This document shows, piece after piece, positions 45,263-52,300 of a DNA stretch of 64,000 nt (position 1 is its first letter; each line of letters starts with the position of its first letter). This DNA comes from Ancylothrix sp036704045 (GTDB taxonomy: Bacteria > Cyanobacteriota > Cyanobacteriia > Cyanobacteriales > Oscillatoriaceae). Location: positions 80,165 through 144,164 of the forward strand of contig DATNQM010000048.1 in assembly GCA_036704045.1 (NCBI GenBank). Reading direction: 5' to 3'. The notes beneath the pieces were generated by a model. That model searched no databases and had not been told where the DNA came from. It saw only the letters and a program-made list of their open reading frames with translations. Made by a program: the position numbers and the translations under genes.

Positions 45263-45422
45263 ATTAGCTAGAATTTAATTAATTTGACTTACTTAAGACT
45301 ATATTTTTAGTAGTTTTTTACTCATTAAACTTATCCCAGAACACACAAAAGCGAATCAATTATTTAATTGAAATAAACAAAAATCTCAAATAACCTCTAT
45401 CAGACATGGTATAAAAACTAAA

Positions 45423-46181
45423 ATGAAAATAGAAATCCCCCAACCCCCAATTTTTCACAACCTAGAAGACGAACGCCGGCATCGCTGTGAACGCCTAGCA
45501 GCCGCATTTCGACTATTTGCACATTTTGGCTTTGATGAAGGAGTAGCAGGGCATATCACCGCCAGAGACCCGGAATTAACAGATCATTTTTGGGTTAATC
45601 CTTTTGGCGTTTATTTCGGCCATATAAAAGTTTCTGACCTCATTTTAGTTAACCATAAAGGCGAAATAATTAAAGGCAACCGGCCTATTAACCAAGCCGC
45701 TTTTGCTATCCATTCTCAAGTTCACAGCGCCCGTCCTGATGTGGTAGCAGCCGCCCACGCCCATTCTATCTACGGTAAAACCTGGTCTACCCTAGGAAGA
45801 CTACTTGACCCCCTCACCCAAGATGCCTGTAGTTTTTATCAAGATCATGCGTTGTTTGATGACTACACCGGCGTTGTTTTAGAAACTTCTGAAGGTAAAC
45901 GTATTGCGGAAAATTTAGGAACTAAAAAGGCAATTATTTTACGAAATCATGGTTTATTAACTGTTGGTAAAACCGTTGATGAAGCGGCATGGTGGTTTAT
46001 CACAATGGATCGTTCTTGTCAAGTTCAGTTAATGGCAGAAGCAGCAGGAAAGCCGGTTTTAATTGACCATGAAAATGCTAAATTAGCCGCTACACAAGTG
46101 GGAGGACATTCTATTGGCTGGTTCTGTTTTCAATCACTTTATGAAATGATTATTAAACGCCAGCCCGATTGTTTGGAATAG
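45423..46181 (+). CDS. class II aldolase/adducin family protein
   Basis: A 252-residue protein with a class II aldolase fold. The zinc site is visible as AAAHAHSIYGK, and NHGLLTVG plus a later His in the C-terminal third. Motifs AAAFRLFAHFGFDEGVAGHITAR and INQAAFAIHSQVHSARPDV are typical. Family members cleave sugar phosphates such as fuculose 1-phosphate, or are decarboxylase/epimerase relatives; bacterial proteins with an N-terminal GHITARDP are of undefined substrate. The ATG at 45423 lacks a strong ribosome binding site. A terminator follows. Confidence 0.85.
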   Translation: MKIEIPQPPIFHNLEDERRHRCERLAAAFRLFAHFGFDEGVAGHITARDPELTDHFWVNPFGVYFGHIKVSDLILVNHKGEIIKGNRPINQAAFAIHSQVHSARPDVVAAAHAHSIYGKTWSTLGRLLDPLTQDACSFYQDHALFDDYTGVVLETSEGKRIAENLGTKKAIILRNHGLLTVGKTVDEAAWWFITMDRSCQVQLMAEAAGKPVLIDHENAKLAATQVGGHSIGWFCFQSLYEMIIKRQPDCLE

Positions 46182-46248
46182 GTAGAAATTTAAAAGCACC
46201 TAAAAGTGTATGGTTTTTGTAAAAAAGTGAGTTTTTAAAACAGAGGCT

Positions 46249-46285
46249 ACAGAGGAGTAAGACATAACTCCTCTGTGGGCTTTTT
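46249..46285 (+). terminator. terminator of the aldolase gene
   Basis: ACAGAGGAGT (46249-46258) pairs with ACTCCTCTGT (46267-46276), then GGGCTTTTTG. It is a canonical hairpin 67 bases after the stop. Confidence 0.8.
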
Positions 46286-46325
46286 GTACACCAATGCGTC
46301 CTCTCGGTTTAAAACAAACCTTTGC

Positions 46326-48290
46326 TTACGGACATAAACGCCATAACTTTACTGTGTCATCAAAACTGCCACTGACAAGCATTTTTCCTTGGGGGTTGAA
46401 TGCTAGTTTGACGAGTGCAGAGTGTCCTTTGAGGGTGCCGACTAAACCGCCAGACCCGACTTGCCACAGTTTAATAGTACCGTTCATGTCACCAGAGGCG
46501 AGGGTATCTCCATCGGGACTGAAGGCAACCGACTGGACTTGAGCGTTATGACCAATAAAGGTATTTAAAATCTCGCCGGTGCTAAGAGACCAGAGTTTAA
46601 TAGTATTGTCCCAACTTCCACTAGCGATGTATTCTCCGTTAGGGCTGATGGCGACTGACCAAACAGCATCATTATGACCTTTGAGGGTGCGTTGGAGTTT
46701 ACCGTTTTTGGCGTTCCACAGTTTAAGGGTGCCGTCAGAACTGCCGGTGACTAGGGTTTTGTTATCGGGGGAAAAAGCTACCGTTTGTACTTCGTCGCTA
46801 TGCCCGTTAAGGGTGCGTTGTTCAATGCCGGTGCGGGTATCCCAGAGTTTGATGGTTTTGTCTTCGCTGACGGATGCTAGGGTTTTGCCGTTGGGTGAAA
46901 AAGCGACGGCGAAAACTGAGCCATTATGGCCTTCTAGGGTTTCTACCAGTTCTCCAGTGCGGATGTTCCAAAGTTTGATGGTTTTGTCGGAACTGGCAGA
47001 GGCTAGGGTTTGCCCATCGGGACTGATAGCAACGGCCCAGACGGCTCCAAAATGACCTGCTAATAGCGTTTCCATGCCGCCTGTGGGGAGGTTCCACAGT
47101 TTGATGCTACCGTCAAAACTGCCGGTGGCGACGGTTTGGCCGTCGGGGCTAACGGCAACTGACCAAAACGGGCCGGTGTCTCCTGCTAAGGTGCGGAGTG
47201 GTTGAATTTCTCCGAAGTTTTCGTAGCTGCTGCTATTATCGCTGTAATATTTTGGCAGGCTGGTAGCTGGGGCCGGTTCTAAGGTGTAGGTGGTGGTGGG
47301 TAAGGGTGTGGGAACGCGGGGGTTTAGTAGGGCGATCAACATGGCGGCGACTGCTCCTCCCAAGGCTCCGGCTGCTAGTCGGGTTTTATGGGGGGTCGTG
47401 GGCACCGGCATCATCCATGAATGCAAGTCGCTGACGACTTCGGATGCGCTTTGATATCTTTGTTTGGGGTTGCGTTCTACGAGTTTGTCTAGTATTTTAC
47501 CCAGGGAGTAGCTTACGGGTGTTTTTAGGTAGTCTCTCCACGCCCATTCCGAAGCTTTGATATCAAATAAGTCAAAGGGTGAAACTTGTGTGAGTAAGTA
47601 CAAGCAAGTGATGCCTAGACTGTAAAGGTCGCTACTTGGGGTTAGTTTTCCTTGCAGTTGTTCGGGGGCGCTATATTCGGCTGAGCCGTATAGGCCGGTG
47701 GCTTGGAATAGTTGGCTATCGCCCCAGTCTACGAGGATGTTTTTGCCGTCGCTTTGTCGAGAAATTATGTTTTGGGGTTTGATGTCGCCGTGTATGAATT
47801 TGCGGCTGTGGGCAAAATGTAAGACTGGTAAAATTTGTTTGAGTAAGGTTCGGATCTGGGTTTCGTTTACACCGGCTGTCTGTTCGGCTTCTAGTTCTTC
47901 GGCGAGATTTTCTCCTTCAATATATTCTTTGACTAAATAATACTTGTCTGCTTGTTGAAATGATGCCCAGAGTTTGGGGATAGTTGGATATTTTCCGAGA
48001 TCGTCAAGTTGTTTTGCGGTTTGGTAAAACAGTTTGAAAATTCCGTTTACTCTTGAGGATGCTGGTGTGCTATCTGTGGTTTCTTGTGTATATTGTTTGA
48101 TTACACACTGGGGCTGAGCAGGTTGGTCTTCATCTACGGCTAAAAAGGTTCGGCAAAAGTTGCTTTTACCTAAGACTTTAATCGGCCGGTAACGGTCTTT
48201 GAGCAGTAGTTTTGTGCCGCAGTTGGCGCAATGTTCCGCACCCGGATGGTTTTGCGGAGTTTGGCAGGAAGAATTGAGACAATAACTCAT
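46326..48290 (-). CDS. 4-Cys serine/threonine kinase with WD40 repeats (kinase A)
   Basis: An N-terminal zinc prefix (CLNSSCQTPQ..HCANC) is followed by a protein kinase domain (about 40-290), a single membrane helix (about 310-330), and seven WD40 repeats to the C-terminus. Each repeat ends in a variant of DxTIKLWN, for example FDGSIKLWN and SDKTIKLWN. The kinase core keeps the beta-3 Lys (QCVIK). The catalytic loop reads HGDIKPQN in place of HRD, and DFG is DWG. Such a core is still likely to bind ATP. ATG at 48290 is preferred over the TTG at 48302 because it starts with the canonical cysteine prefix. The partner is unknown. Confidence 0.9.
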   Translation of the reverse strand: MSYCLNSSCQTPQNHPGAEHCANCGTKLLLKDRYRPIKVLGKSNFCRTFLAVDEDQPAQPQCVIKQYTQETTDSTPASSRVNGIFKLFYQTAKQLDDLGKYPTIPKLWASFQQADKYYLVKEYIEGENLAEELEAEQTAGVNETQIRTLLKQILPVLHFAHSRKFIHGDIKPQNIISRQSDGKNILVDWGDSQLFQATGLYGSAEYSAPEQLQGKLTPSSDLYSLGITCLYLLTQVSPFDLFDIKASEWAWRDYLKTPVSYSLGKILDKLVERNPKQRYQSASEVVSDLHSWMMPVPTTPHKTRLAAGALGGAVAAMLIALLNPRVPTPLPTTTYTLEPAPATSLPKYYSDNSSSYENFGEIQPLRTLAGDTGPFWSVAVSPDGQTVATGSFDGSIKLWNLPTGGMETLLAGHFGAVWAVAISPDGQTLASASSDKTIKLWNIRTGELVETLEGHNGSVFAVAFSPNGKTLASVSEDKTIKLWDTRTGIEQRTLNGHSDEVQTVAFSPDNKTLVTGSSDGTLKLWNAKNGKLQRTLKGHNDAVWSVAISPNGEYIASGSWDNTIKLWSLSTGEILNTFIGHNAQVQSVAFSPDGDTLASGDMNGTIKLWQVGSGGLVGTLKGHSALVKLAFNPQGKMLVSGSFDDTVKLWRLCP

Positions 48291-48302
48291 ATCGCAACCC
48301 AA

Positions 48303-48754
48303 TCTTATGACTGTTTTCTATGGTAAGTCTTCCTTTGGAGTTTGCTCTTGACCGGAGGTTCGCTTTTGGCTGTTTTGGAAATGGTTTTTGGGGTGATGAG
48401 GTAGTCAATATTACTTAGTTTTTCAGGTTTAATAGCCATAAATGAGGAAAGCTATAATTTTCTAAGCTACGGGAATTTATGGATTTGATGGGGTTGTTTG
48501 ACATTTAATGTATATAGTCAAAAATTAATTATGGTTTTTAATCCTTTTGCTAAAAAGGCTTATTTTTCTTTTTATGGATTTTAAAAATATAAATTAGAAG
48601 TTAGTTTTAGATTATTAATTATTTATAATTTTCTTAACAAAACTTTAGTAAAAAATGTTGGTAATTACGGTGGGTTTTTTATTTAGTCTTGGGCAAGGCA
48701 TAGAAAAACTTAATGAAAGAAAGTTTAAGTTAAGGGGGAAGGGTGGTTTTGTTT
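48303..48754. other. 452-bp AT-rich spacer between kinase genes
   Basis: It separates the two minus-strand kinase-WD40 genes and should hold the promoter of the first-described one. I see no open frame, terminator or repeat. Confidence 0.4.
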
Positions 48755-50506
48755 TTAGTTGCACTGCCAAATTTTGACTTTTTTATCTTGGGAGGCGCTG
48801 ATGAGGGTGTTACCATTGCGGCAGAAAATGAGATTGGTGACGACTTTGGAGTGGCCGGAGAGGGTTTGGATGGAGTGGCCGGTGTGAATGTTCCAGAGTT
48901 TAATACGTCCGTCTTTTGACCCGGAGGCGATGATTTCTCCGTTGGGATGAAAGGCGAGGGCACGGAGGGATTTGAGATGGCCTTTGAATTTACGGATAAT
49001 TTGACCGTTTCTGACGTTGAGGAGTTTGGCGGTTTTGTCCATGTCGCCGGTGACGGCGAAGCTTTGACAGTCGGGGCTGATGGCAATGGAGTGGGCCCAA
49101 ATGGCTTCTGGGGTGAAGTTATATAGGCGTTTGTTGGTTTTGAGATCCCAGACTTCGGAACTGCTGACTAGAAATTGACCATTGGGACTGAAGGCTAGGG
49201 CGTTTACTCCATGCCAGGCTTGGGTGTCTGGGCTGATGAGGGTTTCGTAAAGTGCTCCGGTTTTGATTTCCCAGAGTTTTATGATGCCTGTGTTTTCGCC
49301 GGTGGCGAGGATTTCTCCGTCTGGGCTGATGGCTAGGGATTCAAATTCTTGGTCTAGTTGGGTGAGTTTTTTTATATATTTGCCGGTTTGGGGGTTGACT
49401 AGGTTGATGATTGATTGATGACCGGCTGATATTAGGGTTTGTCCGTCTGGGGTGAAGGCTACGGCGTGGATGTAGGGGTCTCCTTCAATGTTGTGGATGA
49501 GTTGGCCGGTGTTGGTGTCCCAGATTTTGATGGTGCCATCGTGACTACCGGAGGCTAGGGTTTTTTCGTCGGGGCTTAGGGATATGCTGGAAACCATGCT
49601 TTCGTGTCCTTTGAGGATTTGAGTGCATTTCCAGTCTTTGGGTTGGAGAATTTCTGGTGGTTCGCTGTTGAGGTTGGGGTTTGGTGGGGAGGGATGCAGG
49701 TCTTGTAGGGCTTGGCTGGAGAGTTGGTATCTTCCGAGTTGGGATCTTTGGACGAGGGTTCGCAGCAGGATGAGGAGGTTTTTGGGGAATTCGCGGCGGA
49801 GGTAGTTTTGCCATTCCCAGTTGTCTTGTTTGCTGTCTAGTAGTTCTAGGGGGTGGATGCCGGTGAGTAGGTGTAGGCAGGTTACTCCGAGGCTGTAGAG
49901 GTCGCTGGCGGGGGTTGGTTGTCCTTGGATTTGTTCGGGGGCGCTGTAGATGGGTTCGCTGGTTTGGGGGTTTGGGGTGCCGGTGAATCCTACTAAGATG
50001 TAGGGGTTGTCGGGTTGGTTGGAGTGGATGATGTTTTCGGGTTTGATGTTGGTGTGGAGGAGTTGGTGGTTGTGGAGTTGTTGGAGGATGGGGAGGAGTT
50101 GTTGGAGAAGTTGGCGGAGTTCGGTTTCGGTGAGGGTTCCACAGGTGAGGAGTTCTTGGCAGAGGTTTATTCCTTCGATGTATTCAAATACGAAGTAATG
50201 CCGGTTTTGGAGGGTGGTGTAGGTGAGGAGTTTGGGGAGGTGTGGTGTTGGGGGGAGTTGTTGATAGTTTTGGATGATTTCTTGGATGTAGGGGCCGGTT
50301 GAGGAGGGATGGATTTGTTGGATTATGCAGGGGGGTTTGAGTTTTTTGCGTTCGTCTATTGCGTAGAGTGTGGTGTTTTTTTTGCTGAGGGGTTTGAGGG
50401 GCCGGTAGCGTCCTTGGATTAGGAGTTTGGAGTTGCAGGTGGCGCAACTTTTGGCGTTGTCTGTGTTTTGCGGGTTTGGGCAATGGGGGTTTGTGCAAAA
50501 GGTCAT
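48755..50506 (-). CDS. 4-Cys kinase-like WD40 protein with degenerate active site (kinase B)
   Basis: A 583-residue paralogue of the neighbouring kinase, with the same order: Cys4/Cys9/Cys21/Cys24 prefix, kinase-fold region (about 35-270), and WD40 repeats (7, including HDGTIKIWD, NTGIIKLWE and KDGRIKLWN). It has no membrane helix. The active site is broken in three places: the beta-3 Lys segment is IIQQ (61-64), the catalytic loop is HTNIKPEN (151-158), and DFG is GFT (173-175). The glycine loop is also lost. Catalysis is therefore unlikely; it may bind a partner as a pseudokinase. Its coding strand is unusually C/A-rich, with a Pro-rich translation. Confidence 0.85.
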   Translation of the reverse strand: MTFCTNPHCPNPQNTDNAKSCATCNSKLLIQGRYRPLKPLSKKNTTLYAIDERKKLKPPCIIQQIHPSSTGPYIQEIIQNYQQLPPTPHLPKLLTYTTLQNRHYFVFEYIEGINLCQELLTCGTLTETELRQLLQQLLPILQQLHNHQLLHTNIKPENIIHSNQPDNPYILVGFTGTPNPQTSEPIYSAPEQIQGQPTPASDLYSLGVTCLHLLTGIHPLELLDSKQDNWEWQNYLRREFPKNLLILLRTLVQRSQLGRYQLSSQALQDLHPSPPNPNLNSEPPEILQPKDWKCTQILKGHESMVSSISLSPDEKTLASGSHDGTIKIWDTNTGQLIHNIEGDPYIHAVAFTPDGQTLISAGHQSIINLVNPQTGKYIKKLTQLDQEFESLAISPDGEILATGENTGIIKLWEIKTGALYETLISPDTQAWHGVNALAFSPNGQFLVSSSEVWDLKTNKRLYNFTPEAIWAHSIAISPDCQSFAVTGDMDKTAKLLNVRNGQIIRKFKGHLKSLRALAFHPNGEIIASGSKDGRIKLWNIHTGHSIQTLSGHSKVVTNLIFCRNGNTLISASQDKKVKIWQCN

Positions 50507-50894
50507 AGTTGAAAGCTTTTTTTCGCGTGATTCTATGCTACCGCTTTGCCGGAGGTTTCCTTTTTTGGGTATGAGTGGGTGGGGATTTTGGTTAATGATT
50601 TTGGAGTTGTACCAAATCTATAAAATACTGCTACACATAAATGACTCTTTAAATCCCGTTTACATAAACGACACCCTCAATCCCCCTTGGAAAGGAGGAC
50701 TTTTTGGTATGGTTGAATTTAAGGGGGTGCGGCTTCCTTGAACTGTAGCAATAATTATGGAAATTGGTATAAATCTCGCTTGGAAAGGGGAAGTTTAAGG
50801 GGGTGCGGCTTCCTTGAACTGTAGCAATAATTATGGAAATTAGTATTAGTAGATTGGAGGGCACCCTTTGAATGTAAAGAGGGAATGGGGGTTA
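50507..50894. repeat. 388-bp spacer with 48-bp direct repeat
   Basis: The 48-base sequence beginning TTTAAGGGGGTGCGG and ending ATTATGGAAATT occurs at 50718-50765 and again at 50794-50841, a 76-base period. Each copy is preceded by a degenerate CTTGGAAAGG segment. The rest of the spacer contains no gene. It lies between kinase B's start and the first small gene. Confidence 0.7.
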
Positions 50895-51119
50895 TTATTC
50901 GGAGGAGTTTTTTTTGGGTTGTTTTATGCAGTTAGGGCTGAGGTGTTGACAGGTTTGCCTAACGCGACCGGAGATGAAGGCGTGTTGTAGTAGCATGAAG
51001 GCGCGGAGGTCTTGGGGGTCGGTTGGGGTGATTAGGTGTTGCTGTAGTTGTTGTTCGGCTTCTGGGGTTAGATGGCCGTTTGTGATAATTTGATTGATGA
51101 TTTTTTCTATGCGTCCCAT
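50895..51119 (-). CDS. small protein of an unnamed family, copy 1 (74 aa)
   Basis: MGRIEKIINQIITNGHLT, then EAEQQLQQHL, LRAFMLLQHAFISGRVRQ is the core. It is a paralogue of the 66-residue protein at 51321: the two share the spacing of EAE..L.QHL, DL.AFM.LQHA, and SG..RQ. The predicted helices are compact and the C-terminus is divergent (NCIKQPKKNSSE). I do not recognise a named family. An array of GTGAT repeats precedes the start by 66 bases. Confidence 0.65.
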   Translation of the reverse strand: MGRIEKIINQIITNGHLTPEAEQQLQQHLITPTDPQDLRAFMLLQHAFISGRVRQTCQHLSPNCIKQPKKNSSE

Positions 51120-51184
51120 GATGCTGCTTTGGTTTGCGGTGGTGGGGGTCTTCAGCAGTATCGGGCTTTTTTTTTGTTTGATAA

Positions 51185-51278
51185 GTGATGCTTTTCGGGT
51201 TTTTTGGTGATGTTTTTTGGGTTTTTGGGTGATAGTTTTTGGTGTTTTTTGTGATGGTTTTTGTTGGTTTTTTGTGAC
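51185..51278. repeat. GTGAT array 1 (22-bp period)
   Basis: GTGAT occurs at 51185, 51207, 51229 and 51251, with a GTGAC at 51274: spacings of 22, 22, 22 and 23. The intervening sequence is G/T-rich and degenerate (for example TTTTTTGG). The spacing of two helical turns is what a row of bound protein dimers would need. It lies upstream of the 50895 gene. A further GTGATCT at 51291 belongs to a separate palindrome. Confidence 0.7.
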
Positions 51279-51320
51279 TGTTTGGATGGGGTGATCTGAT
51301 TGAGATCACAGGTGTTGGTT

Positions 51321-51521
51321 TTAGGCTTGGGTGTAGGTTAGGTGTTCGCGGGATTGTTGGCGGATTTTTCCTGAGATGGCGGCGTGTTGGAGGGTCATGA
51401 AGGCGTGGAGGTCTTCGATTTCGTATTTGGTGCTGAGGTGTTGACGGAGTTTTTCTTCGGCTTCGATGGTGAGGTAGCCGGTTTGGAGTGCTTCTTTGAC
51501 GAGTTCACGGATGGGGGACAT
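51321..51521 (-). CDS. small protein of an unnamed family, copy 2 (66 aa)
   Basis: MSPIRELVKEALQTGYLT, then EAEEKLRQHLSTKYEIEDLHAFM, LQHAAISGKIRQQSREHL. It is a paralogue of the 50895 protein by tandem duplication (starts 402 bases apart). The helical, charged sequence has no catalytic motif, signal peptide or membrane helix. A GTGAT array ends about 60 bases upstream of its start. ATG at 51521 has AGGAG-type upstream sequence (AAAACTCCTATG on the reverse). Confidence 0.7.
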   Translation of the reverse strand: MSPIRELVKEALQTGYLTIEAEEKLRQHLSTKYEIEDLHAFMTLQHAAISGKIRQQSREHLTYTQA

Positions 51522-51580
51522 AGGAGTTTTTTTCGGTTTGTTTGTTGTATGGAGTATGGGGTTTTTTTGGGTTTTTTTGG

Positions 51581-51674
51581 GTGATCTTTGTTGGTTGGAT
51601 GGGTGATGTTTTGGGGCTTTGGAGGTGATGTTTTTGGGGTTGGGGGGTGATCTTTTTTGGGGGGTTGGTGTGAT
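51581..51674. repeat. GTGAT array 2 (22-bp period)
   Basis: GTGAT occurs at 51581, 51603, 51625, 51647 and 51670: spacings of 22, 22, 22 and 23, the same pattern as array 1, and each exactly 396 bases from its counterpart there. The intervals are G-rich (GGGG and GGGGGG runs) on the plus strand. It lies between the divergent small gene and the HHL1-like gene, so it may control both. The last copy overlaps a CRP-like TGTGATGTAGATCGCT at 51669-51684. Confidence 0.75.
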
Positions 51675-51779
51675 GTAGATCGCTGGGTTGGGGTTGGGAA
51701 ATGCTTAGCTATGGGTGGGGTTCGCTTTTTTCTTAAAATATTGTAAACTTTTGTAAAACAAGTTAAGGAGCTATGTGAG

Positions 51780-52214
51780 ATGGCTAGTTCAAAGGGTTTC
51801 GGGAAGGTTGAGCCTGCTAAGAAGGTTACTAAGGGTGCTGGTAAGCGGGCTGAGGCTGGTAAGAAGTATGAGGAAATGAAGGCGGATGGTTTGCCGGAGT
51901 TTAGTGTTTTTGTGCGGGTTAAGGATAAGAAGAATTGGTTTCCGATTGGTTCTTTGGCGGTGAATCGTTCGACGATGATTAATCGGGCTATTTTTGAGAA
52001 TGAGGATGATTTGTTGCAGGGTGCTTTTCGGTTGTTTCCTGTGTTGAAAAAAAGTCAGAATAATTTGGAGTATGGTTATCGTTTGAAGGGTTCTGAATAT
52101 GCGGATGAGCCTATTGAGGTTGCGGTGAAGCCGGTGCCGGGGGCGGGTGGTTTAATTCAGAATGCTGTGGATAATCTGAAGAGTGCTTTTACGGGAATTT
52201 TGAAGAAAAAGTAA
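51780..52214 (+). CDS. HHL1-like protein
   Basis: A 144-residue protein resembling cyanobacterial homologues of plant HHL1 (hypersensitive to high light 1), a thylakoid protein that protects photosystem II. The Lys/Gly/Ala-rich start (KVEPAKKVTKGAGKR) leads to the conserved core PEFSVFVRVKDKKNWFPIGS and NRAIFENEDDLLQGAFRLFP, then ELEYGYRLK-like text and a C-terminal helix. An ATG at 51780 follows TTAAGGAG. An array of GTGAT repeats lies about 106 bases upstream. The high-light role is inferred from plants. Confidence 0.75.
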   Translation: MASSKGFGKVEPAKKVTKGAGKRAEAGKKYEEMKADGLPEFSVFVRVKDKKNWFPIGSLAVNRSTMINRAIFENEDDLLQGAFRLFPVLKKSQNNLEYGYRLKGSEYADEPIEVAVKPVPGAGGLIQNAVDNLKSAFTGILKKK

Positions 52215-52270
52215 TTGATTATTTTTGGTTTTTTAAAGAGGCCGGTTTAAATCGGTTGCTAAACGAACAG

Positions 52271-52298
52271 AACCCCCGAAAGGGGTTATTTTTTTTGT
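52271..52298 (+). terminator. terminator of the HHL1-like gene
   Basis: AACCCC (52271-52276) pairs with GGGGTT (52282-52287) and is followed by ATTTTTTTTG. It lies 57 bases after the stop and directly before the convergent nuclease-translocase gene. Confidence 0.8.
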
Positions 52299-52300
52299 TT

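Noticed and set aside
50184..50498. Open frames overlapping the start of kinase B on both strands
   Set aside because: They are by-products of the extreme C/A bias of the kinase B gene; the kinase frame alone shows domain order and cysteine motifs.
51291..51309. GTGATCTGATTGAGATCAC considered as a CRP site
   Set aside because: The palindrome is real, but the half-sites TGTGA and TCACA are 11 bases apart in place of 6, so it does not fit CRP binding. It may be a 3'-end hairpin of the 51321 gene.
51185..51674. 22-bp-period arrays considered as CRISPR or plasmid iterons
   Set aside because: Only 5 bases are conserved and there are no spacers, so not CRISPR. Iterons of a replication origin would need a Rep gene and DnaA boxes nearby, and none is seen.
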